Assembly (NCBI GenBank): GCA_023091665.1 | Contig: JALJCQ010000017.1 | Coordinates: 310,001-374,000 of the forward strand | DNA: 64,000 nt | Direction: 5' to 3' | Source: Pythium myriotylum | Lineage: Eukaryota; Oomycota; Peronosporomycetes; Pythiales; Pythiaceae | Part shown: positions 31,840 through 42,249 of the stretch, one piece after another | Layout of the letters: every line of letters begins with the position of its first letter | How positions within the stretch are numbered: the stretch's first letter is position 1 | Notes under the pieces: generated by a model | Seen by the model: the letters and a program-made list of their open reading frames with translations, nothing else | Databases searched by the model: none | Told to the model about the DNA's origin: nothing | Made by a program: the position numbers and the translations under genes

Positions 31840-32719
31840 TCGACTGAACGACATCCACGGCCATAATGAACAAAACACTCGCGTTCCCACGCGTCTGTTG
31901 CATCGTCCGACAGACGAACGTCATGTGGAAGACGTCGATATTGGTCACAATCACGGCCGGTGCAAGATCTTCCGCAAAGTAGAGGCCGCTCCTCGCCATG
32001 TTCTTGAAGGTCAGCTTTATAATTGGGAGCAAGACGGACAAATACGACTGGTAAGCCGTCCCGATGACAGAGAAAAGAGCGTAGTATGATACGTAGGCTC
32101 CGATCAGGGAAAATTGGACCAAAATCACCTTCATGAACCTGAATACTTTGATCTTGGTATCCTGATCGTTGTCTAGTGTTTCCCTCCACAGCCACCACGA
32201 ACACAAGAACGTCGTAAGGTTGAACCATGGTTCGATCAGGACCATGCCGAGGGGCGTTGGGAAGGTCCACAGTGCCGCCTGAACCCATAGCGAAAAAGTG
32301 GTCGTTACTGCCGGAACCAGGGTAAGAAGTAGTAGGCGCCTTGCCGACAGAGGGAAGGCTGGGACATATGCTCGAACTTGGATTTGCGATGGAGAGTAAA
32401 CCCAAGCAAGCCATTAACGCAAGGCGTAGATAAAACCACAAAACCACAATGTTTGGTGGCTCAGTCCCCTATCAGGCGGTGCGAGAGGAAACGAATCGAT
32501 GAGTATGATCCAGAGCAGCGCTGGTAGCGGGGTGAAGAGTACTGTGACCAAGTTGCCGAACGAAGTCGACATCTTGGCATGTGTGATGAGTTCGTGGAAG
32601 CGCTCGAGCGAATAGGAGCCTTGTAACTCAACCTGGACACTTTCCCAAAGCCGGGCAGGAGCGGCAAGGTCGATGGGACGAGAAAGAATCAAAGAGCGAG
32701 AACGTGCTGCTGCCATCAC
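31838..32719 (-). pseudogene. Multi-pass membrane protein, copy D, 5' part with two frameshifts
   Basis: Starts MMAAARSRSLILSRP at 32719 and follows the family N-terminal block to SHQTLWF. Near 32440-32455 the unit TGTGGTTT is present twice (an 8-bp tandem duplication), throwing the frame off and giving a stop at 32414. About 55 bp later an extra A (near 32385, GCAAATCC against GCGATCC in other copies) restores the original frame. It then continues with WFNLTTFLCSWWLWRETL, NMARSGLYFAEDLAP and HMTFVCRTMQQTRG to the LINE junction at 31838. So copy D was damaged in addition to the LINE insertion. Confidence 0.88.
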
Positions 32720-33001
32720 TGTCGTATGGTTGAAACGACGCGTCGCTCTTCGGCGAGAGGAGTTGATTCGGGTATTCCACTTCCACTTCCGACCGATCAG
32801 GGCCTCTATTTAGAGAAGTTAAGAAACTGGAAGATGTTGCCGTTTCTGGAACAAAAAATCGTACTTAGCCGCGAGACGATTTTAGACGCGTCTAACCTTC
32901 ATCCAAAAACACTCTTTTGGAAGACACGAGGGGCCTCGATGTTCCTGTGGAAGATCCGGCAAAATACCTGCGAAATTCCATACCCTGTCCAAATCGAGGA
33001 G
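32720..33001. other. 5' flank of copy D
   Basis: Non-coding as far as I can see. The next features to the right are on a different, GC-rich background. Confidence 0.45.
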
Positions 33002-33620
33002 CTATAGCCAATCAAAATCGATGAGGTGCAGCACACGATCTTCGGCTTTCTCGTGTGAAGTAGCTGAAAGAGAAAAAGCGTGGCAAGGAAACGAGTGATG
33101 GCGCGGGCGGTGGCGGTGAGAACTGGCGCGAACGCCAGCAGTGGAAGGAAATGGCGCGAAACCGAGTGACGTGTTGTGCCGCTCGACGCCGTAAGACTTG
33201 GCGCGAACGCAGCCCTGCACAGAAAAAAGCGCAAACGTTTGGGTGGGTCTTTGGCTGGTCGTTTGCAGCAGCTCTGCTTTCGCGCACTCACTTCTTCACA
33301 CGCACTTCAGGCGTCCAATCCCTCACGATGCAGAAGAGAGCGGAAAAGGCGCAAGGATTTAAGCCGCCGCGGCCCGCTACGCTGAAGCCGGTGCGCGTGC
33401 GAGACAACAAACCACCGGCGCACGTGCACTCCCACGAGCAAGAGGCACCGGCGCGCGCGCACAAGCAAGAACTACCAGCACAAGCGGCCCACGCGCGAGG
33501 GGTTTTCTTGCACATGTATCGCGCCACGTGTGCGACGATACCATCTTCGTCGTAGTCGAGTGCGCGCAGCGCCGCCACGAGCAGGCGAGCTTCTTTCGCG
33601 TCGTCCTCTGCCTGCGTCAT
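33002..33620 (-). CDS. TAF9-like N-terminal fragment, possibly a spliced gene
   Basis: From ATG at 33620 the frame reads MTQAEDDAKEARLLVAALRA followed by DYDEDGIVAHVARYM. This resembles the first helices of the TAF9 histone fold, whose family typically opens with an acidic, Ala-rich DAKE/DARV motif and a short loop before the second helix. After RYMCKKTP the translation becomes Cys/Arg-rich and unlike TAF9. A strong donor (AAGAA then GTGAGT, near 33286) and acceptor (TTTTTTCTGTGCAG, near 33215) would join it to a second exon ending at 33002, which I do not recognise. It may be a partial or decayed gene, or the exon structure may differ from my reading. Start and first 35 residues are the only part I trust. 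Confidence 0.35.
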
Positions 33621-34019
33621 GACGAGTTTTTGAAGTTGCCGCCAACAAAACCTCCAGTTTTTTGTTCTCCGCAAGGGGCGCCCGGATGTGCTTGTGGCTG
33701 AACGTATTCCAGGAAATCTAAACTTCAACTGGAAATTGTGGAATATCACGTTTGGAAGATCGGTGGTGGTTGTTCCAGTCCCGTTTTGTTCCAGTTTCTA
33801 AACTTCTCTTTTCTGGCGGGACGTCGTGCAAAAAGTCGTATAAGCAGATTGACGAAGACGCGCGAGTTGGACTTCAAGTTTTACGCCTGCAGCATTCCCC
33901 GCGAATAAGTTTCTCGACGAGCCAGTGTATGGATGGAGTATGCCCAATACATGTATCACGTCGTCCTCATCCACTTGAACTCGAGCGTGAAGTCCATGCC
34001 TGCTCAAGAAGATCCATCG
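33621..34019. other. Intergenic upstream of the TAF9-like start
   Basis: No gene is supported. The right part merges into the 3' flank of copy F. Confidence 0.45.
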
Positions 34020-35810
34020 TCAATTGCGACCCACGTGGCCGACGCGAGAGCGCAGCGACCCACCGAGATGCTCGAGCGTCAGCTGCACGTTGACGAAGAC
34101 CAAGAACGCCACGGTCGGCACCACCATCCTCCAGTGCTTTTGTAGCACAAACGCGAGTTGTTGGAGGGACGAGACGTGCTGGAGGTGGCGATCGATCGCC
34201 ACGCAGAATAATACAAAAGAAAGAAGCTCCAGGGCGGTATACTGGGCCAGTTGGAGAGCCATGATCTGCAGTTGTGCGTCAGTGAGACCGCTCAGTTGCG
34301 AGTAGTAGACGCGGTTGGGCATGTGCCTCAGGATCATTGCGTACACCGCTACGGAACAAAACGGTGAGGGAATATGTTGTTTGCCCCTGACTGCACACAA
34401 AACGCACTGAAAACGCCGGCGATCGCGACTTCAGCAAACTCGATAAGCACGTAGAACTCGACCATGTGAAGCAGCTTGAGCATTGCCTCGACGCACGCGA
34501 GCTGTGACTGCTCAGATTGCGAGAGCTCCTGGGCGGAAAACGGAGGAGCGATTCCCAAGAGAGCTCGAGATTGGGTCGTGGCTTGTGTTGTAGTCTTTGT
34601 CGTGTCGGTATCGTTGAACGGCTGAATCTTCGTCGACGTGGAAAGAAGCATGGTTGTCGGGCTCCTACTTGGCGCATTTCTCATTGCACTGGTGAGTGAC
34701 GCATTGACCAGCGGCTGTCGGAGGTGGCGCGGCAATGAGATGGTGGGATGGTCGCGGATCTGGGGATCTGGGGATACTTGTTGGCCAGATACAATGCGTA
34801 GTCATCACACCTATTCTCATTTTCAGAGCGGAAGCCAATCGGGAGCTCGTGTGTCTCGAATAAAATCGGGTAGAGTTGCTCTTCGTGTACTTGTCAGCCT
34901 CTCGGCTTTCCTCTGCTATGATATTGACTCCTCGGACAATCTCACAAACTTCGAAGTATGCAACGAGCGACTGTGCTAGATCGACTAGCATGATGAAGAC
35001 AATGGCGGCTCTGCCTTGCGTTTGCTGAACGGTACTGCAGACAAACGTCATGTGAAAAACGTCAATGTTGGAAACGACGACGGCCGGCGCGAGGTCTTCG
35101 ATGTAATAGAGCCCACTTCGTGCCATGTTCTTGAAGGCCATCTTCAGAATCGGGAGCAAGATCGAGAGGTATGGTTGGTACGTTTTCCCAACGATTGAGA
35201 ACAGCGCGTAGTACGAAACGTAACCTCCGATCAGCGAGAACTGGACCGTCAAAACCTTCAAGTACCGTAAAAATGTCGCTTTCAAGTCCGAATTGTTGCG
35301 CAGTGAGTCTTTCCACGTCCACCACGCGCAAGCAATCGTGGGTAAAACAAACGACGGCTCAGCGATCACGATACTGAACGGAGTCGGAAACACCCACAGC
35401 GCAGCTTGTGCACAAAAAGCCATCAAGCTTACCACTGCTGTGATCGTGGAGGCACATAAATGCTGAAACGTCGACATCGGCAATGACGGCACGCACTGGC
35501 GGGTCTGCTGGGCAGCGACTTGCAAGCCTAGAAACGAAATCGACGAGACGCGAAGGAAAGTCCCGACTGTTTGGTTGTAGAGACCGGCACTTGCGGGTCG
35601 GAGAGGAAGTATGTCGTAAAACAGGATCAGGAGGAGCGCTGGGATCGGAGTGAGGAGTGCCGTTGCCACATTGCCCACTGCCGTCGAAGTCTTCGCGTGT
35701 GTTGTCACTTCGCGAAGTCGCTCCATGGAGTAACGACCTTGCAGTTCGACCTGGACGCTCTCCCAGATCCGACATAGGGAACGAAAGCCAGTCACATATT
35801 CAATAACCAT
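34020..35810 (-). pseudogene. Multi-pass membrane protein, divergent copy F, frameshifted
   Basis: Start MVIEYVTGFRSLC at 35810, then the family block CRIWESVQVELQGRYSMERL, hydrophobic segments, WVFPTPFS, CAWWTWKDSL, NMARSGLYYIEDLAP, HMTFVCSTVQQTQG. Near 34770-34820 the loop region is disrupted. A one-base loss lies before the counterpart of ALYL, and CCCAGATC is repeated in tandem (8 bp) before RDHPTISLPRHL. The frame after that carries VEAMLKLLHMVEFYV. The intron is 34408-34349 (GTGCGT...CGTAG, phase 1, as in copies B-D). Exon 2 carries ILRHMPNRVYYSQL and AFVLQKHWRMVVPT. This is the most diverged member on the minus strand. Confidence 0.8.
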
Positions 35811-36320
35811 TCCCTCGCGAGATTTCGACAGTATTCGCCAGACGCGCACTAGTGAAGAGACTTGCGAGGCTGTAAACGTCAGGTGAAAGTCAGGTTCGCA
35901 CTCACCTCCGTCTTGTGCACTCCAATCAGAGGTGGTGCATCGCCATATATAGGCAAATTCGTTCTGCTCGGTTGGAAGAAATTCTAGCTCAATGAGAATT
36001 GACTTCAGAGAGACGACTCGCAGAGCTATTCTAGGTAATGATGCGGAAAAGTTCGGATGCAACAAGACGCAAAGCGGATGCTTGTTTCGTGATCATTTGC
36101 GGATAACACACATCAAGTTTGCAAGCAAGAACGCCTCACGTACTGCTATGGCCGCCTTGTGAAGCCATGTGCATCCACTCTGGGGATTCCTATCAGCACG
36201 GAAATGAGCATCCCCAAACCCAAAGCGACCGATTGGGCATATTGATGCTTATAAAAAAAACAGTCGCTGCAAATCCAAAATTCCGGAGTAACCAAGGGGC
36301 TTCGAGGGTTACGGTCTCCC
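35811..36320. other. 5' flank of copy F and 3' flank of the membrane-LRR gene
   Basis: About 500 bp with no supported gene. An in-frame extension of copy F to 36065 exists, but it is poor in family similarity and I do not include it. Confidence 0.45.
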
Positions 36321-38618
36321 TCACTTGCCTTCTCGCTTCCGATCGACCACGTCCATCGGAAAAAGCCCGCAGACGCTGTTCACCGTGTGCTCAATAAGAT
36401 CGTTGTCAACGCAAGAGAGCAGACCCGATGCATTAAGTGCATTGTATCCAGAGGATGCAGTGCCCGAAGCAATCGCGTTACATAGCGGTGTGTTGCTCGC
36501 GTAGATGCGACTGAGTCCATGCACACGGTCAGCTTCGTTTTCGATCCACGAGGGAAGAGCGCTCATATTCGTATTGTGCATATGGAGCGTTCGGATACGT
36601 GTGCTCGGGTGGATTGATTCTGGAAGTAGAGAGATTGACGGGTTGCAAGACACCGCAAGGGTGAGATAAGAATGCGAGTAATCACCGAGCCAGGTGGGGT
36701 CTAATTTCGAGATGGTGTTCCCTTCAAGAGAGAGCTTCTCGATGTCAAAATATCGAAACGTTTCGGGGACTTCGCTGAGGTTGGAATGCTCGATAAAGAC
36801 GCGATTCATCGAATGGTGCCATCTCAAGTGCAAGTCGGCGGGAAGCCGAGCTAGGTTGGTCATCGAAATCTCGACACTGCGCAGTCCTGCCGGGAAGGAG
36901 TAGCTGGTGACTCCATCTGGCAACTCGCCATTTTGGAAAGAAACGCGCGCAAACGTCAAGCCAACAAGAACAGGATGGTCGCTGTTTGTGAGTGCGGCGT
37001 CGTCTTCCCACTTACTTACCGATGAGTTGTATACATCGAGACGCATGAGATGCTTGAAGTTCTTGATCTCGGATGGTATCTCTAGCGATGGACAGTTGGC
37101 GAGGATTAAGGCTGCAATTGCCGGGGAGTACAAGTGCGAGAGCGTCAAGCTGATTTCACTTTCTTTTCCGGTCATATTAAGGCGCTGGCAGTCGAGCTCG
37201 AAGATTGAGCATGCAAACACAGGCGCAAACCACGGTCGCATTTCCTGACGGCATCCTTGCTTCTTGGCGCGATAAGATGTAAGGATGCCCTTCAGATGGA
37301 TACCGAGAACTGTGATACCGACTGTGACAAACGCGAGCCGAACAAGCTTGTTCGCGTATTTGTGCGTGTAGCGAGAAAGCTGCTTGACCGGTTTGGCGTC
37401 CAAGGTGATGACACAAGTCGACGGTTTTTGCGTCGACTCAGCCTTTTGCTTGATTCGCTCCATTTTCTCTTGGGCAAGATCTCTTCGCATTCTTGGGGCG
37501 ACAGCCGTGGCGTATATTGTTTTGCGTCCATTGCGACGTATAGCTGTATCTTTTTGAATGAGCAAGCGCACTTTCTTGAGACAGCCAGTGATACTGACAT
37601 GCGGGATGCACTTGAAGATCAAGTCCGCCACCGAAACGACGAGAAACTCCTGGTTATCCAACACAGCGTTGACAAACCACTGCTCGTCGTGCATCTTCTC
37701 CGTCGGGAACGAGAGCGTCGCAGTGTTGAAGTCAAGGAAATACGGCATGAAAATACTCAACGGCACGACGATGGCAGTTCCAAAGTCCAGCACAGCGTCA
37801 AGTGTGAGCATCGATATTCGTCGAAGTTCAGGTCGGTGCTTGTAACCAATTTGAAAAGCCGGAGTGAGCAGGCAGTTGACGAAAATGATGGATACGGATA
37901 AGTGGTTGATCCACGTTCGACTCACGAGCAAACTTCCCCGGTAGGCTTGCCAGATTTGGGACGTGAGTTCGATACACTCGCGCAGATAGAAATACGGGTA
38001 AAAGTACGGCGACTCGACACCCAGCAGGCCCCGTCGTCCCCACAACGCGACTCTCCACGCTGCAAGTGTTGCGCTAACGCGTTTCCACCACTTGGCCGGT
38101 CGTTCCGTCGGCTTTGGCTTGATCATCGGCGCCATTTCGTAGTGGTCTGCCGGGAAAAACGCGTACTTGCGTTGCTTAATAGACGTGTAAACAAGCATGA
38201 CCACCGTGCGCCAGTGGAACACTGCAAGAACGCCAAAGACCGCAGCCACTGCGAGGTACTTGGAGCCGATGTCGGGCTCGACCAAGTTGACGTAGTACGA
38301 CATGGCCGGCTGTCGTAGGTACAAGTACAGCCGCGTCTGCACCGAGAGCAAGACGGCGCAAATCGTGTGGATGGCCACCATCCCCCACCAGATGAGCGCA
38401 AACGTGAATGGACGCACCTCGAGGAAGATGAGCGCCTCGGTCGGCGCGACGTACTCTTCCTCGGACGCCGTCGACGGCCGTTTCCAGAGCGACCACCGAA
38501 AGAGGCTCACGCGGTTCGAGCCCAGCGACGACCGTCTCGACGCGGGCTTCCCGCGCACGGGCTCATCACCTTCGACACCGTCTGTAGCCGCCACCGCGAC
38601 GTCCAGCGCGTCCTCCAT
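36321..38618 (-). CDS. Multi-pass membrane protein with C-terminal leucine-rich repeats
   Basis: 765 residues in one exon from ATG 38618. A cytosolic-looking N terminus (RRSSLGSNRVSLFRWS) is followed by hydrophobic segments near FALIWWGMVAIHTICAVLL, YLAVAAVFGVLAVF, LSVSIIFVNCLLTPAF, FGTAIVVPLSIFMPYF, FLVVSVADLIF and, about residue 440, LVRLAFVTVGITVLGIHL. The remaining 300 residues hold irregular leucine-rich repeats (LILANCPSLEIPSEI, LRSVEISMTNLARLPADL, IEKLSLEGNTISKL, LHMHNTNMSALPSWI) and several NxS/T sites, so they are probably exposed outside the cell or in a lumen. Ligand and pathway are unknown. A second member lies at 44652-47055 on the other strand. It is divergently arranged with MRPS9, 242 bp apart. 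Confidence 0.85.
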   Translation of the reverse strand: MEDALDVAVAATDGVEGDEPVRGKPASRRSSLGSNRVSLFRWSLWKRPSTASEEEYVAPTEALIFLEVRPFTFALIWWGMVAIHTICAVLLSVQTRLYLYLRQPAMSYYVNLVEPDIGSKYLAVAAVFGVLAVFHWRTVVMLVYTSIKQRKYAFFPADHYEMAPMIKPKPTERPAKWWKRVSATLAAWRVALWGRRGLLGVESPYFYPYFYLRECIELTSQIWQAYRGSLLVSRTWINHLSVSIIFVNCLLTPAFQIGYKHRPELRRISMLTLDAVLDFGTAIVVPLSIFMPYFLDFNTATLSFPTEKMHDEQWFVNAVLDNQEFLVVSVADLIFKCIPHVSITGCLKKVRLLIQKDTAIRRNGRKTIYATAVAPRMRRDLAQEKMERIKQKAESTQKPSTCVITLDAKPVKQLSRYTHKYANKLVRLAFVTVGITVLGIHLKGILTSYRAKKQGCRQEMRPWFAPVFACSIFELDCQRLNMTGKESEISLTLSHLYSPAIAALILANCPSLEIPSEIKNFKHLMRLDVYNSSVSKWEDDAALTNSDHPVLVGLTFARVSFQNGELPDGVTSYSFPAGLRSVEISMTNLARLPADLHLRWHHSMNRVFIEHSNLSEVPETFRYFDIEKLSLEGNTISKLDPTWLGDYSHSYLTLAVSCNPSISLLPESIHPSTRIRTLHMHNTNMSALPSWIENEADRVHGLSRIYASNTPLCNAIASGTASSGYNALNASGLLSCVDNDLIEHTVNSVCGLFPMDVVDRKREGK

Positions 38619-38860
38619 CTTCCTCTCGACAACGCCCCACTGGCGGAAACACCATACGAGCCCCCGACGATATTAATATCACTCGCACTTTCGCGTCCTT
38701 TCGCGATGCCGTTTCCGAGGTTTTCATCCTACCCTCTCAAAGCTTATACTTTCTATTTCTAGCCAATGAAATACCGGCAAGCTTTTTGATTGGTGGCAAA
38801 TGGTGTGGTGGTCGTCTGTGGCTCGCGAGCAGCTCCACTCCAATCCAGCAAGCGAGCTCC
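38619..38860. promoter_or_regulatory. Divergent promoter region, membrane-LRR gene and MRPS9
   Basis: 242 bp between two start codons on opposite strands. It contains CCAAT-type boxes in both orientations (AGCCAATGA near 38761, GATTGGTGG near 38789). Box identity is by motif only; start sites were not located. Confidence 0.45.
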
Positions 38861-39841
38861 ATGAAGACGACGCTGCTGCTCGCGACGGCGCGGCGGCTCG
38901 CGGCGCGCTCGGCGGCCCGCGCGGCGCTGCAGACGCGCGCGGCGCCCGCTGCGTTGGCCGCGCGGCGACTTTCGGCGCATCCGCTGGCGGCGGCGACGCC
39001 CACGACGATCGCGACGCGCGCGTTCAGCAAGAAGCCGCGTCCGACGGGCGACGAGAGCGACTCGAGCGACGACGAGCGCGAGTCGAGCGACGACGAGTTC
39101 TCGGACGACGAAGATGAAGATGGCGAGGATGAGGAAGAGGAAGAGGACGACGAGACGTACGAGGCGGCCAAGCGCGCGGCGTTCACGGAGGAGGACCTGG
39201 AAAAGTTTGAGGATCCGGCCGAGTACTGGGACGAAGAGCGATGGGGCAAGCTGGACTCGGAGGACTGGGCCGGTTTCACCGGTGACCTCGATGCCGTGAC
39301 CGAGGAAGGCGTGCCCGTGTGGCTCCAGTCCGTGCGCGACCTCAGCGCCGAGCAGCAGGAGAAGCGCATGCGCGCCAAGCTCGCGCGCCGCGCGCTTGAG
39401 GAGGCCAAGATGAACATCAAGCGCTACCGCAAGGTGGACGCGCTCGGCCGCGCGTACGGCACGGGCCGTCGCAAGACCAGCACGGCTCGCGTCTGGATCA
39501 AGAAGACCGCGACGCCGTTCGACGGCAACATCAAGGTCAACAAGAAAGACCTCGCCGACTACTTTGTGCGCGACACCCACCGCGAGGAAGTGCTCAAGCC
39601 CTTTGTCGTGGTCAACGAGATCGGCAACTTTGACGTGTACGCGACGGTCGCCGGCGGCGGGCTCACGGGCCAGGCCGGCGCGCTGCGCCACGGCATCGCG
39701 CGTGCGCTGCAGCACTTTGACCCGGAGATGCGGCCGGCGCTCAAGAAGGAGAAGCTGCTGAAGCGAGACCCGCGTGCTGTCGAGCGCAAGAAGGCTGGTC
39801 AGAAGAAGGCGCGTAAGAAGTTCCAGTGGGTCAAGAGATAG
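38861..39841 (+). CDS. MRPS9: Mitochondrial small-subunit ribosomal protein uS9m
   Basis: 326 residues. I choose ATG 38861 (MKTTLLLATARRLAARSAAR) over an in-frame ATG 75 bases upstream because it gives a typical mitochondrial targeting peptide: Arg/Ala/Ser-rich, no acidic residues, with RAFSKK near its end. A very acidic segment (DESDSSDDERESSDDE, then runs of D/E) follows. The uS9 domain fills about residue 190 to the end: YGTGRRKTSTARVWIKK, GGGLTGQAGALRHGIARAL, and the basic tail KKARKKFQWVKR that reaches the ribosomal P site in this family. Length, transit peptide and tail all fit. The acidic linker is lineage-specific and its role is unknown. Confidence 0.93.
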   Translation: MKTTLLLATARRLAARSAARAALQTRAAPAALAARRLSAHPLAAATPTTIATRAFSKKPRPTGDESDSSDDERESSDDEFSDDEDEDGEDEEEEEDDETYEAAKRAAFTEEDLEKFEDPAEYWDEERWGKLDSEDWAGFTGDLDAVTEEGVPVWLQSVRDLSAEQQEKRMRAKLARRALEEAKMNIKRYRKVDALGRAYGTGRRKTSTARVWIKKTATPFDGNIKVNKKDLADYFVRDTHREEVLKPFVVVNEIGNFDVYATVAGGGLTGQAGALRHGIARALQHFDPEMRPALKKEKLLKRDPRAVERKKAGQKKARKKFQWVKR

Positions 39842-40035
39842 ATGGTCAGGCACATCAACGCAGGACAAGACGCTGCAGGCAGGCGGGTCGCTTCGCCTCG
39901 CCTCGCGGACAGACACCCTCGTGCAGAGCAAAACAAAACAATACACGACGAAAACGAACCACCTCCCCCCTCCGAACGAGGAAAGCGTCGTGGTAGAACG
40001 TACGTACTGATGCAGAGTCTTGTATTCGTTTAGGC

Positions 40036-40788
40036 CTACAAGGCCATGGATGCCTCGAGCTTCCGCAGCGCCTCGAGCTCGTCTTCGTCGGCCTGGCCCA
40101 CGACCGAGATGCGTGATTCCACGGCGTGGGTCGGTACGTCTGGGAGATTGTACGTTGTCGCCGGTGTTCGTGCTGGCGCCGGCGGCGCTGCTGCTGCTGC
40201 TGCTGGTGCTGCGACGGGCGCGACCGGCTGCCGCACGGGCAGCTCGGGCTCGGCGACGCCGTCCTTGATGAGTTCTTCTTCGAGCAGTTCATTGAGCTCG
40301 TCTTCGAGCTCATCGTCGTCAAACATCTGAAGCCCTGGTGCCTGCGAGATGGCGCGTCCGATCTCGTCGGCCGTGGCCATTTCTTCCTGGATGTCGTCCA
40401 TGATATTATCGACCGTGTCGACGCTCATCTGGCCGTGGATCGCCTTCATCTGCGAGGCGCCGGCGCGCAGCGCATTGAAGGTCTCCATGTTGACGTGGGC
40501 CGACTCGAGCGTCATGACTTGCGTCTCGAGCGTCATGCGCGCGCCCTGCAGTTTCTCGACCTCGCTCTCGAGCATTTTCTTGCGCTTGAGCGCAAAGATC
40601 GCGCCGCGCTTGTCCTTGCCGAGCGACTTCTTCTTGGCCTCGTCCAGCTGCAGCGCGATCTTCTTCTCCAAGTGCGACTCGCGCTTCTCGAGCGTGTCGA
40701 GCTGCTCGCGCAGCTTGCGGATCGTCTCGGCCGTCGCCACGGGCCCGGCACGCGCGGGCGGCGCGGTTTTGCGCCCAAAGAGGTTCAT
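40036..40788 (-). CDS. SNF7: ESCRT-III subunit Snf7/Vps32 (CHMP4)
   Basis: 250 residues, single exon, ATG 40788 (MNLFGRKTAPP). The basic, coiled-coil helices start at ETIRKLREQLDTLEKRESHL, with the typical LKRKKMLESEVEKLQGAR hairpin turn and then NALRAGASQMKAIHGQ. The acidic autoinhibitory half contains VDNIMDDIQEEMATADEIG and DELEDELNELLEEELI. An Ala/Pro linker coded by a GCTGCT-type repeat (near 40190) precedes the C-terminal MIM1-like helix (DEDELEALRKLEASM) that binds Vps4. The product polymerises on endosomal membranes to drive vesicle budding and scission. The downstream gene MRPS9 converges, with about 195 bp between stop codons. Confidence 0.95.
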   Translation of the reverse strand: MNLFGRKTAPPARAGPVATAETIRKLREQLDTLEKRESHLEKKIALQLDEAKKKSLGKDKRGAIFALKRKKMLESEVEKLQGARMTLETQVMTLESAHVNMETFNALRAGASQMKAIHGQMSVDTVDNIMDDIQEEMATADEIGRAISQAPGLQMFDDDELEDELNELLEEELIKDGVAEPELPVRQPVAPVAAPAAAAAAPPAPARTPATTYNLPDVPTHAVESRISVVGQADEDELEALRKLEASMAL

Positions 40789-42249
40789 GGCGGAAGAAGG
40801 AGAAGGAGAAGGAGACGAGGAAGCGAAACGGCGGCGCGTAGAGAGAGAGCGAGAGAGAAGAAGGAGGAGGTCTTCTTCCTCGAGGAGTCTGGAGGAAGAT
40901 GCAATGCGTTTTTGAGCTGATGAGGAGGTACGGTTACTTCAGACGGGAAGGGTTACTTCAGGAACAGACCTGCATTCTGGATGGGTGCGTTCTGGGGTGA
41001 AGAACGGGTATTTGGGTTACGGTATTTCGGAGGGGATATTTCGAATTAGAATTGAAAGGTCAATTATTTTTTATCCGGACACTGCAACACGGCAAGGACA
41101 GTAGCTGAGAGCGGTCAGAGGTGGTCTCGAGCAGGACAAGCCAAGCTTTCTGGAGAGTGAGAGTCGAGGCTTGGACCGCCCAAGTGCCTTTGCAACCTCC
41201 CTAGGTTATTCATTGGCAGGGAATTGTGTGCGCTCAGTATAGCTTCCAGTTCGGTGCGAACGAAGTTGGCAGCTTAGGTCTCCTCGCGGATAGCGTCGGA
41301 AAAATGAGACGCTTGCTGCTGATTGCCTTAATCTGAACAGGCCTCTGCGTCCATTAGTCGGGTGGTGGACCAAAATGTTTTGGGTGCAAATGCCTCTTTG
41401 GCTTCGTAAGAGCCTTTTCGAGCCTGTTTTCCTCGCAATAACGTTCCTTTAGATCACCATCCAGTCCGATCAGGACCAAGACGGCCGCTACTATGCGTCT
41501 CAACCGTATCTTTGTCTTTCTTCCGTTGCGAACTGGACGATGCCGCTGATCCGAAGACCCATTCTTCCCATTGATCGAGTTTTTCAATGTCACAATGAGC
41601 GAATAAAGAATGGTGACTCGACGTAGCCCTCAAGGCGGACAGGCACCTGTGCTTGGTTCCGCTTATTTTCATCACCATCAACAAGGCCGGATTGCCAAAT
41701 AGTACATTAGTGTCACTGCACGAGTCGTAACCACCAACCTCACGGGCCTGCCCGACGATTTGGACGAAAACCTGGCACATTTTCGACGTGTTTTATTTCG
41801 AGTACACGCTCGACGAGACATTTCCGTCAGCTCCGGCACGACTCCGTACTGTTGACTTTCACTGATCGGATTGGTACTGTATTGTGTCGGCAGACGAGCT
41901 TTCACTCTTTCCGGTACCCACCAAAGCTCCAGCAGCCACATCGCCAACCTTGACAGATCTGAGGGGAAGGCTAAAACCAAGCAAGCCATCGCACACTGAG
42001 TCCACACAACCTTCACTACTTCTTTGGCATTTGGCCTTCGGATACCAGTTCATGCTCGATGTCGACACGATCGTGAAGAGATTCGTTTTCGTCTTCCCCG
42101 ACCTGTAACACACAACACAACAATATCCAACAACCGAGAGACACAGAACCTTGTGGCACGACACAAGAAATCGATTCGAGTTACAAAGCCGCCTCGCCAA
42201 CCATGCTCGGCCTCTGCTGTAGAAGTTGGTAGGATCGAGCTCTGGGTAT
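40789..42249. other. Intergenic between SNF7 and SEC13
   Basis: About 1.46 kb. The first 150 bp are the SNF7 upstream region, purine-rich (GAAGGAGAAGGAGAAGG). The rest holds only short frames without family resemblance, and I see no RNA gene or repeat. The right end is the 3' flank of SEC13. Confidence 0.5.

Noticed and set aside
38759..39946. 395-codon minus-strand frame opposite MRPS9
   Set aside because: It mirrors a GC-rich gene with strong third-position bias; the translation is Arg/Leu-repetitive with no domain, while the plus strand encodes a clear uS9 protein.
40126..40920. 264-codon plus-strand frame opposite SNF7
   Set aside because: Shadow of the SNF7 coiled coil; Leu/Arg-rich with no domain.
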